Shown: positions 46,452 through 59,037 of the stretch, piece after piece | Position numbering within the stretch: position 1 is the stretch's first letter | Layout: the number at the start of each line of letters is the position of its first letter | Source of the DNA: Tomocerus qinae | Lineage: Eukaryota; Arthropoda; Collembola; Entomobryomorpha; Tomoceridae | Assembly (NCBI GenBank): GCA_020055645.1 | Contig: CM034546.1 | Location: 17,422,001-17,486,000 of the forward strand | Direction of reading: 5' to 3' | Length of the DNA: 64,000 bases | Position numbers and translations under genes: made by a program | The notes under the pieces: model-generated | What the model was told of the DNA's origin: nothing | Seen by the model: only the letters and a program-made list of their open reading frames with translations | Database searches by the model: none

Positions 46452-48945
46452 AAGGATAATACACCCCGGCTATTTATCTTGGAGAATCGATGTCATATTC
46501 CTTCAAAATTTGCAGTTAACTTTATCAGTACTGTACTTTATTGAGGACATAAAATCCGCTTTTAGACTATCTGCAGTAAGGAGTAAGTTGCACAGAAAAC
46601 TTAAAGTTAGTTTTAAACAAAATTTGCGCAAAAATCATATCGATTCCTCAAGACATATAGCATGACTGAAATATTTGTATTAGATGTGAACTATCAATTG
46701 CTAAATTCAAATAAATGAAAAATAAACCACGTTCAAATGGATGAAAAATGTGTCGGAGGTTGTATCTCCCTTTCCCAACCTCCTTAGATCATAGTGGGTT
46801 CATAAATCATTTAATCCTTTCGAACCACGCCCAATGTGACACGTTGTGCCTGTTCTTGTCCACTTTCAAATTCCACATTAATTTTTCCATTAAGATTACG
46901 TGCAGAAAATAATTTGAATTGATTATCTGTAACCATTCTTGAATTATCGTGCTAAAGGTCAGGTCAGATCTTTGAAACCCTTTACATGTAACCAGTAAAA
47001 ATTATCATTGAGTGTAAATACCATTGGCCATTTTATTCTAAACTAGCCGGTCACAGGGCCCAGGCCCTGTTATAAATAAAGCTAGCGTTTATTCTGGGGC
47101 ATAAATTGTACGATGATTAGAATGTATCTAACAGATATACAGATTTTTATGTTCATTCCGATTGATCTTCCCACGGTTTCTCATTTGGTGAGTCGGTAGG
47201 TAGAGATTTTACATTGATAGAGTCAAAAAGTATTCCAAAACTTCGCCTTAGTACGACCTAGAGTCAACTTTTTGTTTTGAAATATAATTGTGGGTACTGA
47301 CAACTTACTCTGGTCACCTACTATGATTACATGTTTGACTCGCGGTTTACGGTACTCGAACCAACTTTTATACATACTGCCTTTAATTGATAATGGACTA
47401 TTTTGAGGTCAAGTTAGCTTTAATTGGCAATGTAGCGTCAAGCGGTCAATGAGAAAACTGAATAATTTTCATTGTTACTTTTTGGCTCCATAAGAGAGTT
47501 TAAACTTTATCTGGGACTTTACGAGCTAATTCCATTATTCTTGAGTTTCATTCCTGTCTCAGTGCTCTGCTGTTTTACAAAAGCGAAAACGAACTCACTC
47601 TTTTGGAAACCTAACTTTTTAAAAGCATTTAAAGTAGAGATATCAAAAACCCAACCACTACATTTTGTTCGTGGATAGTCCCCGATTCCAAAATTGTAAG
47701 ACCCATGAAATTCAAATACCTATTTTGGGAACAATTAAACCGGATGTAAAGACAAATTTTCAATTCAATGAAGTTTGACCCGAAGTGTTAATCATGGAAC
47801 ATTCGAGGGCATAAGTGAGCACAAAGTAAATTAGAACTATTTTATTCATTGCGCTGCCAAATTTCTTTCCCTGAGGCAGTGAAATAGCCGGGCAGGTTAA
47901 CACGGGGTTTCGGCTTGAACAACAACTGAGACATATTTCGGCAATAAATTTTGGAAATTATGTTTATTTTGTTAGCAACCAACTGTGATGAGCGTCCGTA
48001 ATTGTAAAAAGGAGACAAAAAATTTTGTACATATTGTGTAAATTATTTTCAGACAATATTCCACAGTTCTAATTTTACAGTTTCCAACAAATATCTAGAA
48101 CATATTTTATTTGAAATAATGAGATTCTTGAGAGCACTCAGCACTGAAAGCTGGAAAAAATTGCATACAGAATGCATGCACTACTTCTGTTTTGAAATAT
48201 TTGAATATTACAAATAACGTTACATTCAACGCGCATGAGCCAATCTACGTTTCTCCTATAGAGTGTTGGTAGTTGTGTATTGTTTCAGTCAATTCAGGAA
48301 AAAACTATGGACTCTAATATGCGCAAAATTTGGCACCTTTCGAATCCAAATCAAATTTTGATACCTAAACGTTTTGAAATTATAGTAATGCAGTGGCACG
48401 AAAATCTCTTGATACACAAACATAAAAACCTACACGGGTACACATACGGAATTACTTACGCGCATGTCCCACTTTACGCTTATAAGAAGAGATTCGTACT
48501 TCTTTTAGGAAATCTCCTAAGGATCTGAGACCATTTGTCCTACACGCATACAGTAAAGTTAAAAAGATTCATCGAATCTTTGTCTATATCGTCTATTTTG
48601 AACATACTTGTATCATTTACTTTAAAATGTCATCGTTTGAAACGAAATTTGTTGCATATTTGTGCATATTACATACTGCGAACCTTATATCTAAGTCAAA
48701 GTCAAAAATTAGAAATGTTCAACATGGAAGCTATAAAATCCGCTTCGATGAATCTTTTTTAACCTTAGAATGCACACAGTTTTGTCTATATCCGTATCCC
48801 TTGTCTGATAAGAATTTAATCGATGAAGTTTTAGAAAGATTTTACTCAGCATATAAATAAAATCTACCTATATGCGAGTAAAATAAACCCACGATTTCAG
48901 CATAAGTTACCCAACAGTTGAACATTAACTGTTTTAGATACTTAC
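46452..48945. other. Spacer downstream of the lectin gene
   Basis: Lectin 3' UTR up to about 46730, then AT-rich DNA with no supported gene. Frames at 47472-47678, 48280-48528 and 48535-48860 lack recognisable domains. Module homology (NLR intron sequence) begins at about 48780. Confidence 0.5.
47043..47070 (-). mobile_element. Helitron-like 3' terminus
   Basis: On the minus strand: a perfect hairpin ACAGGGCC-tg-GGCCCTGT (47053-47070), six bases, then CTAG (47043-47046) followed by T. It matches the Helitron 3' rule. The 5' end is unlocated. Confidence 0.5.
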
Positions 48946-49180
48946 AATGTCCTCGACCTCATGAAAACTGAATAATTCCGTTTTCTACCATGCGAACTAG
49001 GACTTCCGGCATATTGGTTAGTTGTTCACAAAGAAGGCTAAAATTATTCATGATAATATTCTTCTCCGGTTGTTCTTCAATCAATTCCTCAGAAGAGCTT
49101 GATAGTGTCGCAATTAATGGCGCGTTATCCATTTCTTCCTGATACAGATTGTTGGAGTCAGAAATATTTTCATCCTCCAT
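48946..49180 (-). pseudogene. Orphan first exon (half CARD) of a lost NLR copy
   Basis: Homologous to exon 1 of NLR-B and NLR-C: ATG at 49180, MEDENISDSNNLYQEEMDN, CEQLTNMPEVLVRMVENGI. It has a 3-base insertion (extra Ile) and a 1-base insertion near 48977 that shifts the frame to TGA just before the donor. The donor GTAAGT survives. Only intron sequence to about 48780 follows; no second exon remains before the lectin gene. Confidence 0.88.
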
Positions 49181-49463
49181 CGGCTTTACAACTAATGTGT
49201 GATTGTCAAACTTTATGAGTCCAAACGCAACTACTTTTTCGTTCCAAAAATTCTTTCTTATATAACAAAATAAATATAATCTACCTAATAGTTAACCATT
49301 TATTGCATTACCATTACTAATACTTATATTCATAGCTTTACCACATCCATTATATAAATATAGGCTAGTGGTAAATTACATAAACAAACTTATGGGTGCT
49401 TCTGAAGTCACTGCTATAATAATCCATTCTTTGACCCATACATTAAACTACTCTTTAATGCTG

Positions 49464-50027
49464 GGCGTACAGGTCTGTCTAGTGGTCTAAACAGCCGCTT
49501 CTCAGGCTGATGTCTGGAGTTCGAATCTCTGGAGCGCCTCAGGTCTATAAGGTAGTAGTCTGGAGCTGGGAGAAGCTGTCATTGCCGTATATTCGTTATT
49601 AGCATTGATTTCCCTATCTTAGTGACAAAATGATTATCTATCAATGCCCTGTCTGTAGTGTATGGATTGTTCTGTTGGTCTGTATACGTGCTACGAGTTC
49701 TACCTAGCACAAGTCTGGACAATGGGATGCACATGAGGTGATAAGGTGGATTGAAGTAGACTGCTGTAAGTGATTTGCTTGGGGTCACTGGCGGTCGGCT
49801 TACATGTTCCGGTCCCTCTCTGACTGCCCACCAGATCGAGTTGCGGGACAGTGTTGAGTTGTTCCGTCTCATGGTTCAGTACTCTTCACTAAGTCTCTTC
49901 GTGTAAGTCTGTACACTTAGTAAAGTTGTTCCGGGAGCCACTGCAAGTAAGCCCTCGCGGCTTGAGCGGTAGCATAGCTATACTAATCAATAGTAGTAGC
50001 TGTGCTCTCCCCCTAACACACACACAC
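49464..50027 (+). mobile_element. tRNA-headed SINE, 564 bp
   Basis: A 14-bp target duplication ACTCTTTAATGCTG (49450-49463, 50028-50041) bounds it. The head has a Pol III box A-like TCTAGTGGTCTAA (about 49478-49490) and a box B-like GTTCGAATC (49519-49527). The tail is (CA)n. Long for a SINE, so the body may be composite. Confidence 0.75.
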
Positions 50028-50806
50028 ACTCTTTAATGCTGATTCCCAATCTAATTCACTTTTATGTAAGTAGAATTGCAAACTCAGAAATAAATACCTA
50101 CCAGAAAAAAATGATATTTATTCCTAGTCAATGAAGTACTTGTAGTACAGATGCAGATGTAGAGTCACAAAATTAATAATAGTTCAACGTCCCACTTGCT
50201 ACAATACATATTGTGATATTAAACAATTGAAAATTTATTATTTATTGGAGATGATATATGCGACTTGGCAAATAATACGGCGGTTAGATATTTGTAAAAA
50301 TAGCCAAATAAAATAACAATAACAAGCATTAATTATTTTCGGTAAATATTATATACTATTGTCCTTGCATATTAAAGTAAATGATGTTTTGATACATTTT
50401 AAATTCATTTCTTCCTTAAAAATAATTAAATTAATTGTGAAATGCACCATACAATTTATACGGGCTTGAAGACGGGGATGTGATATTTTTCTGGAATTTA
50501 CGACGTTTGATATATTGACACATTTGTTAGCCCAATCGTAAGCTAATTTGTAAATTTCTATAGGGAAACTTAATTAATTAATTGAGTTGATTAATTTGTA
50601 GCTCAATTTGAACACATTCCTTCGCCAAACTATTTCTATATTTGTGATATATTGGAACTACGTAGAATCCGTAGGTAAATTTTTTTAGTTCCCTCAAATA
50701 GGGAATGAAGTATTCAATGTTAAACGGTTAATTTCTCGATCTATGCCAAATGAGGCCTGAATAAAACATTGCGCATAGACGATCGATAATCTAAATCTAT
50801 TTAAAT

Positions 50807-51370
50807 GGGCCTACCCCTTTTTGTCAACACCTTTTTGTCAACACCATTTTGCCAACAAATTATTTTTAGAAATCACTTTTTGTCAACACATAGTAAGCTT
50901 TTTGTCAACACATACACATGTACATATGTATAATATGTGTATGCAAAACATGATTTATAATTAGTTGTGTACGAACGGATAATTGTGAAGCAAACCTTTC
51001 TGAACAAAAAAGATCCTCAGGCTATTCTAAAACTTATAAAAATATTCGAAAGTTAACCAAATTGACTCTCTGAGTGGATTTATATCATTGCTAACAAACT
51101 ATAAAATCTTAGAATATTCTGGATACTTTTTCTTAGTACTGATTATTTGGCTTATTTGATTGTTTGATTTAATCTAGTACAAGTACTGATAGCCATTACT
51201 TATTTTTACCATTAAAGTCAGAATTAATTTTAAGGTATAGCATCAATAACAGTTGTGTTGACAAAAAAGATAATTGCTGTTGACAAAAAATAAAATGGTG
51301 TTGAAAAAAGGTGTTTTCGGTTTTTTTTTGCCCTGTTGACATTTTAGTGTTGACAAATTGGGGGTAGGTC
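50807..51370. mobile_element. hAT-like element, 564 bp, GGCCTACCCC ends
   Basis: Exact 8-bp duplication ATTTAAAT (50799-50806, 51371-51378) around imperfect inverted ends (GGGCCTACCCC / GGGGGTAGGTC), with subterminal TTTTTGTCAACAC repeats on the left and their inverse on the right. The IR2 and IR3 spacers keep the single site. Confidence 0.85.
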
Positions 51371-52371
51371 ATTTAAATATATTGTTTTCTAGTTTTATCG
51401 TGCATGGAAGTCGATGTCGGTTTTTGAGAGCCATGTAGAGCAACGATGCCACATAGCTATAATATAGTTATGTATAGCCCATTAGGGTTATTATGTCTTC
51501 TCTATTTAGCTGGAAAGTTCTTTAGTTTCATGTAAGTTCAAAATCTCATATTATATATATTCTATAGTAAAACATACACATACAGGATGGTTTCGTGAGT
51601 GAGTAACGAGAAATACATATCACTACAATAAGCACCAAGTACCGACGAAGGTAATTTCGCGACTACAGAATCGATAAGCTAATAATCAAAGACGGAGGCA
51701 TTGAATAATTTAATATAAGCAAATAATAAGCGTTAGGTTTTTTCTACGATTAGCGAAATATTTCTAGTGTTCTCCTTTTAGGAGTATATGCAGAAGAATA
51801 ATATTATATGATAATGTTATTTGACACAAATCAAGCAGTCTTGATGTTATAGAAAACTTTCCGGGTGTCGATTAATAATTGAGTATATCAGCAGGCATGC
51901 TTGGGATAGTGTATATAGCTCATTTTTTATGTACATCCATTAAATACGGCGACTAAACACATATCAAGACAAACTATAGGACGAGTATAATAATATACAA
52001 GTTCGCATTACACACGGACTTAAAAAGACGAAAGCTTTAGTTGCTCTATACAAAGGATTGACTACGTGCAAAGAGTACCCCAATAAAGTACTAGATAATT
52101 TATGTTGTATAAAACTGACATTGACAGCTATTTATTGCGTGACCTACATTTGAAAGCATAATATGGAAATGCCATTAAAGTTTTTTTACTATCGCTATCA
52201 AAAACTGTTTATTGAGGGGACTTTGCCAAAAAGTTGCATTCCCCACCATTTCTGAAATTCTAAAATGCTTGGAAAAACTAAACCTCGAATCGAACCTGAC
52301 GCACAGAAGAAAGACACTTTGCCCGTCATGCCTACATGGCCCTCCAAAAATAGACTATTCTAGTTTTAAAT

Positions 52372-52740
52372 TGTCAGGTTAGGTTGTGACTTGGGAATGA
52401 TGCGACCTCAGATAGTAGAGCTGGCACGGTTGCCTTTGGTCTGCTCTCACGGACACTTCATGCACCTACCCGGGTACTAGTAAGCCAGTAAACCATCTCC
52501 CGAAAACCACCACGAATCAAGAATAAGAGATGACTTTATTTGACTGCATGCTCAAGGCATGCTCATGCCTCAATGTCTCTCAACTGAATGACCACATGGC
52601 GGCTTGTTCTTCGCCTTTTTCTGGTCGTCTCTGCTCTATCTTGAGCAATCCCATCAACCACTCGCGTGGATGTCTGTGATTGGTCAAGGAACAGCAGAGC
52701 CGCCAGTTACAATACATTTAAATAATGTTCCCACATGACA
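52372..52740. repeat. LTR, left copy
   Basis: 369 bp, TGTCAGGTTAGG to CCCACATGACA. It contains an AATAAGAGATGACTTTATTT core. Confidence 0.88.
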
Positions 52741-53107
52741 TCTCCCTGTTCAAAGACAGTCTGTTCCACCAGACTTAAACTTAAATAACATCATGAAAAA
52801 GCTTTAAATTTCCCAAAGAGTAATTTACAAATTAACAATAATTTCCAAATCAAAGAAAACTCAAATGATAATTACTTAGCATTAACATAAATTCTCAAAC
52901 ATTCTAATCCTCACTCCACCATACAAAATACATTTCACATAATATCCTTAATTCTCAATAAATTCCAATAAACAAAATTATCAAATTCAAATTCAACTTT
53001 AATTTAAATTAATCAATAAATAAAAGAATGTCTTGAGGTGCGTTGGCTGGCTGGTCGGCTTGCCATACTGAAGTATACACACAGTTGTCTCCGGCTCCCA
53101 GTACTGC

Positions 53108-53205
53108 CTTGCCCGATACACGGCAACGTGGCACAAAAATGATGATCTAGGACTCCATCTTTGCCTTGCCCGATAGTACGGCAACGTGGCACAAAATAAG
53201 ATGAT
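53108..53205. repeat. Short internal direct repeat of the LTR element
   Basis: GCCTTGCCCGATA...CGGCAACGTGGCACAAAA appears twice about 54 bases apart. A second internal duplication, AGCCTGGGATAACTCACTCG, appears near 53645 and 53706. Confidence 0.75.
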
Positions 53206-56200
53206 CTCTGTATCATATCCCTCGCTTTAAACACCAAACGTTAGAATACCGCGACGCAACAACTCAAAAGACTAAAACTCAACAAACAAAATCATGATTA
53301 GGACATTTTTTACAAATCAAATTATCTTTTCTTTTCATTTTAATCGCTTTAAAACATTTCATTAAACTTTCACTGTACGCACTTCATACAAGTAATGTTA
53401 ATTTTATTAACTTTATTATACCTACTGTTTCTTCATCCATGGGCTTACACTTTTCATCACAAAATCAAAATCATCATTATATTTTCTTTATATTTCACTC
53501 ACAAAATAAATAATATTTCATTTTAATCAACAAACATCAAATAAACTTTTACTTTTCATAATCAAACTTTCATTTCAGTTTGTTTTAACGCACTTCACTC
53601 AACTCCACACATTTACTATAATTAATTCTCTATTCTATTTATACTAGCCTGGGATAACTCACTCGTATTTTCCTACAGGTCAAACTCTTTAACACTATTT
53701 ATTATTAGCCTGGGATAACTCACTCGTATTTTCCTTCAGGTCTATTTCTCACACTATGCTCTCATTTTTCCTAAATATAGTAAGTTAACACTCATATTTT
53801 TTAGCAAATCCACAAACAATTATCATCGCAAAACCCGGATCGAAACCCTTGTACATCAGTTTATTCCTTACGTATATAACTTTATGACGACCCTTTCTGT
53901 TTCTCCTAAAAATATTTGTGCTTCCATACCTCAACCTCTGGATAATTTCTGACTCAAAATTATACCTAGGTTCCCTTCAATAACTAAATTATTCTCATAG
54001 ATTCCTGACTCAGAATCTATTTTCCATTCTTAAAACTAAGTATTCTTTTCCCCCTACCGGTTTCCTACTAGCACGAATAATTCACATTATCGCGAATATT
54101 ACCATAGGCTTATTTCGGAACCGACAGACAGAATTAACTCAAACTATAATTATATTATGACTTACTCACTCCCGGTATCTTTAGCACGAATGATTCACCA
54201 TATCATGAACATTTCCTAGGCTATTTAAGACTCCCGACAGACAGTAGTTTCTCTTAAAAACTATATGCACTTCACCTTTCCAAAACAACAAAAACACATA
54301 AATCCTTCATTAAACTCGTCAGTTAATTAGGATTTCATATCAACCATAGCAGATACTTACTTCTATTTTCCACACATTTCATTCCTATTGGCATTTTTAT
54401 TAGAACCAAATCAACTTTCAAAAACAAAAACAATTCTTTTAATTATATCTGGTGGTTAATTAGTCACATTGCGAGTCAAGCTAATTTCATTAACAGGGAA
54501 TTATGCGACTGTGTAACTCAACGAAGATTGTTAGTATTATTTATTCAAAAAGGTGTTAGTCAGATCCCATGGTCGGTGGTAAACTAATACCGAATTTTCG
54601 ACCGGACCGTATGAGTACAGCCTTAGCCCAATAGCAATTGCCACGGCAACAGGGCTAAAAGATTCCAACGAGCGTGATGAATTAACACCGAATTTTACCC
54701 GAGGGTCTCCCATCTTAGAAGGTACTATTGAAATATACAATTACTATATAATGAGTTATCGCCCCTTTTGATATCGTGGTGACCCGTATTCAATGTTCAC
54801 ACCATTATAAATTCAAAAATATTTTAATGCCAACACAACTTTTATGCTTCAAACTTACTTTCTGAATCGCTAGGTCATTTTAGGAAATCAATAAGAAAGT
54901 AGAGTACCAAAAAGGATTTATTATTTGTTAGTGCAACTGCCTTCTTTCGCTTTTCTATCTAGCTTGAAATAATAAAACTCAGTTAGTCACCCTCTATTCT
55001 ATTCCCTTTCCTATGAATTTTAAACTCAAATTGTCCAATTATTAATCTATTTTATCTCAACAAATCAAAACTAATCAAAATCAACTCAACATAACACTCT
55101 AAAATTCATATTTAAACTCAATTATAAATACATTTTCTCAATATCTTCACAAAATGCAAAATCAACTTTACCAAAAAATCAGTATTACTCAGTATTTGCC
55201 CATTATTCGAAACAGTAGTTATCTCAATCTCTTCTTCTCTATTCAACAAAAACAAAATAACAAATAATATTAAACTTTTCCACAATTAACTCAAAATTAA
55301 ACTTTATAAACCAATGCTTAAATTAATTAATTGGATATTGTACTTGTACTTGTATGTGCATTCTACCAACATCAAACAAAAATTATTTCATACCCACAAA
55401 ACACCATATTATACACCATGGTATCAACCATCATAAAATATTGCCTAATAATTTTTAATTTCATTTTAACTTCCAATTCAATTTAAATCAAATTCAAACA
55501 AAACCCAAAGATAAACTCAAAATATTTCCAAACTAAATTTTCAACTTCCCACTTCCATTTAACTCCAAATTCAAAATTCCAAATAAAACTAATCATTTCA
55601 ACCAAAAAATATTAAATCAAAATCAAAAAACAAATAAATGAAAACCCAATATCCCAATGAGTAGTTAAACCATTTGCCCAAAGATAAGTTCCTTCTCGTC
55701 GTCACTCTCCATGGCTCTCTGGTCAACTTTTCTATGAGATGTCGTCGTCTCGAGGAGCACCATCATTCCCCGTGTGTTCACTCTTCCTCTGTCTCTTGAC
55801 GACTCCCCCTTTCTCATTAAGAGTGGCGCCATTGTTATCATGGCCATCATCACGATTGTCGTCTCCATGGCAACGAGAATTATCCTCAATGTCATACATC
55901 TTGTCGCAAACAAAAGGTTAGCTCACAAAAAAACAAATTAGGATTAATTTATGTACACAATTTCAATGCTTATCTACTAGTTTCAACTCCCCCTAAAATT
56001 ATCATATCATAAACCATAGGTATTATTTAAACATGCATCATACTCATCATACGTTTCAGCTTTTAGTATACTTATAGGCACATTCTTAATTCTAATCTCA
56101 AATCAATTTAAATATAACCAGTCATTGCCACTAATTAAGATTCATAGGCGTCCTTTTTGGCTCATTAGAGATTCATTTCCTTCTTTTTGACTGAAAACCA

Positions 56201-56364
56201 AAGTCAAAAGGAAGATAAGACAGAAAAGTTCAAGCACCAGACTGTCGCCAAGAATTACAATATAGCCATCGCTTAGCATACAAGAGTTAGAACAACGTCC
56301 CATATCTATCCACCGAGTAATATAACGTACTATTACTATTGAATCATCAATTGGGGCAAAATAA

Positions 56365-56490
56365 GAAAATTCAGAAAATTTGGCCACAGTTCTGGTTAAG
56401 AAATGGACATTTAGCTTAGTTAGAAATGCTGCAAATTGTACTTCAACAATTTTAAGTGGAAGTACCGTACTCACTGCGGCTCACGCATGA
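56365..56490 (+). pseudogene. Possible trypsin-like serine protease exon fragment inside the LTR element
   Basis: The plus frame reads ENLATVLVKKWTFSLVRNAA then NCTSTILSGSTVLTAAHA before TGA at 56488-56490. The order (hydrophobic strand, Cys-x-S/T-x-I-L-S-G, V-L-T-A-A-H) matches the N-terminal half of S1 proteases up to the catalytic histidine, lacking the usual Cys after it. Only about 40 residues, so chance similarity is possible. Confidence 0.4.
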
Positions 56491-57198
56491 ACTCAGTGCT
56501 GGTACGAAATTGAATTTTCCCAAAAATATACGCACATAATAATTTTTAGTACAATCTGACTTTGAAAAACACAAAAATCGGTATTCTAACAGAAGTACCT
56601 ATACAGTGTCGTATACGCAAAATGTATCACGACTTACCGTGCACTCGATGCAATGCACATGTCTATGTTGCAACCAACAAAAATGCTGTAAAATATACCC
56701 CTTGATTTTTAATAAAAATTCAACTCCCCTTAATTTATGATTTTATGCTCCCATAAATGATTTTAAACTATAATATAATTCTTTTAACCAAAACAGCCGA
56801 AGTTGTAGTCAGTTACGCACGTCTCCCCTTACACAAAACTCATTTTGTCCTCAAAATGCGCACTTTTCGCGTAATTCGGTACATACATAGGTCTTATGTA
56901 TATGTTGAAAGCCCATTAACAATGACCGAATGAAAATAACCCCTTTTAAAATTTACTATTCGATTTTAACCCCATTAAATCAAAATTGCAAGAATCAAAA
57001 ATTGACGACACTGACTATACTCCGCCCATTCAACAATACACACAATTCAAAAACCCCCAAAAGTTAATTGCATGGCTTTTTCCTATTTTGCCCATAATCA
57101 TCATAAAATATAACGTTTGAGAAATGGTTGTTGTCTTACCCGAAGTACAAGTGACGAAAATCCGTAGAGTGCAGTTGCCCAAAGACGAAAACGAATCT

Positions 57199-57567
57199 TG
57201 TCAGGTTAAGCGTTGGACTGGGGAAGATGCGACCTCAGATAGTAGAGCTGGCACGGTTGCCTTTGGTCTGCTCTCACGGACACTTCATGCACCTACCCGG
57301 GTACTAGTAAGCCAGTAAACCATCTCCCGAAAACCACCACGAATCAAGAATAAGAGATGACTTTATTTGACTGCATGCTCAAGGCATGCTCATGCCTCAA
57401 TGTCTCTCAACTGAATGACCACATGGCGGCTTGTTCTTCGCCTTTTTCTGGTCGTCTCTGCTCTATCTTGAGCAATCCCATCAACCACTCGCGTGGATGT
57501 CTGTGATTGGTCAAGGAACAGCAGAGCCGCCAGTTGCAATACATTTAAATAATGTTCCCACATGACA
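57199..57567. repeat. LTR, right copy
   Basis: Same length and almost the same sequence as the left copy; the differences cluster at the very start. Implies a young insertion. Confidence 0.88.
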
Positions 57568-57817
57568 ATATTTGACTCTTGAGTTTTTCTTGTAGCTCAT
57601 TTTTTGCAAAAATTAACTAAAATTCTGCAATTTAGAGTCATTGGCAAAATTGTGACTACAATAATATGATGGTAGAGATTTGGTTTTTATTGAACTTTGA
57701 GAAACGCAGTTTTATTTTCGTGCATGAATTGAAGAGTGAATACCAATTTAATGATCCAAAATGATGATAGTGATAGGTAATTATAACGAAGGACTTTTTT
57801 GAGCTTTATGGTGCATC

Positions 57818-57825
57818 TATGTAAG
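57818..57825 (+). promoter_or_regulatory. Altered TATA box of IR4
   Basis: TATGTAAG at the site of TATATAAG in IR1. Confidence 0.45.
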
Positions 57826-58558
57826 CTTTGTATTACAATTGGCCACTACGCTACATGGACAACTGAACAACCGAGTCGGTTATTCCTTACGTAGCGGATA
57901 AATTGACACCATTCCACTTTTTTCACTTCACTTTGCATTAGACATTTAGAATTATCCCCACAACTGAAAAATGATTTTGCAAACATTTTGGAATTTCTTT
58001 GTGCTGGTTTGGATTGGGACTGCAAACGGATTCCGAAACTTATCCTGGTACAGTAATTGCGACTTCAATGTGGTCACATCTAATGATTCAGTCTGGTCGG
58101 CGATGTTTCTTCTCTCTAACCAACATCTACAGCCGTGGACTGTGACTTCTTTGGATTACGACACAAGCCTATTCAATCGAAATGAAGAAAACCCACGAGA
58201 TATTTCCAACAGTCTATGCAGCGTCAACATTTTAATGGAGCCAACCGACTCGCTTGTCCGTTTAATCCAATACTTTGGGAAGGAGATCAATCGACGCCCT
58301 TCTGTATTCATAATTGTCTACGAAAGAAACAAATTCGACCCCCATCGGCAATGGACAACATATTTCAAAGAAGATTTGACCAGTCCACTTTTTGTATTGG
58401 TTGTGGATAACTCCACTTTTCATTCTGTGTATACAGGAAATCTCTACACTCACAGACACTTCGTTGCAGATACAGAAATCGAGGATGAAGATTGGGAAAG
58501 AGTTTGGTACTCGTTAAATGGGAATCTCCATGGCACTCTAATAGGAGGAAATTCAGAT

Positions 58559-59037
58559 CATATACTATGAACTTATAGATTTGCCTGTGACCTAATTCTA
58601 TTGTTATCTCGTGGAGTCATTTCTTCACATTTAGATCAGAAATCCTGGCATCTCCAATGGAACTCTATTGGGAAATTCGAATGGAGGAGGTGATAACATA
58701 GAGCATTAGTAAAATCTCTGAAATTAAAATACATATAAAAATTCCATATTGTTTTAAATGACTAAGCCTAACCGTGTACATTTACATTTTGCATAAATAC
58801 ACATCGACTGTGTATATTAGACCTAAGTTTTTGCTGTTTACATTGATTTCCACCCAAATCAGGCAATAAGACCAGGCATTAAGCTTAATGCCGAGTAAAA
58901 TTCAGGCATTAGGCTTAATGCCTAGGCTTTAAGCTTAAAGACTAGGCATTAAGCTTAATGCCGGGCATTTTTAGGCATTAAGCTTATTGCCTAGGCATTA
59001 AGCTTAATGCCTGAATTTACTTATTGCCGTTAACATA
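58559..59037. mobile_element. Insertion in IR4, unclassified
   Basis: About 480 bp absent from IR1, possibly between AGAT duplicates. Its right third is a palindromic array (58874-59022). No protein and no recognised termini. Confidence 0.6.
58874..59022. repeat. Array of AGGCATTAAGCTTAATGCCT palindromes
   Basis: Six or so copies of a 20-bp perfect palindrome, or variants differing by one or two bases (such as GGCATTAGGCTTAATGCC and GGCTTTAAGCTTAAAGAC), with short variable spacers. Each can form a cruciform. Confidence 0.88.

Larger units (their letters stand above)
52372..57567. mobile_element. Non-coding LTR retrotransposon (LARD-like), 5.2 kb
   Basis: Terminal direct repeats 52372-52740 and 57199-57567, each 369 bp, start TGTCA and end TGACA and are nearly identical outside the first ~30 bases. 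The 4.46-kb interior has no gag or pol frame on either strand; the longest frame is 110 codons. The plus strand is strikingly G-poor. Orientation is unsettled: an AGGGAGA purine tract beside the left repeat suggests the minus strand. The flanks are not a clean target duplication (TAAAT / ATATT). Length and emptiness fit a large retrotransposon derivative. Confidence 0.8.
49181..57970. other. Spacer of module 4, expanded by three large insertions
   Basis: Module spacer homology is in four pieces: 49181-49463, 50028-50806, 51371-52371 and 57568-57970. These are separated by a SINE, a hAT-type element and an LTR element. The 2.4-kb spacer of module 2 is thereby stretched to 8.8 kb. No gene is supported. 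Confidence 0.7.

Noticed and set aside
58559..59037. Intron in IR4
   Set aside because: No GT at the left junction or matching branch and acceptor at the right. IR1-IR3 are intronless over this stretch, and the segment has a palindrome array and an AGAT on both sides.
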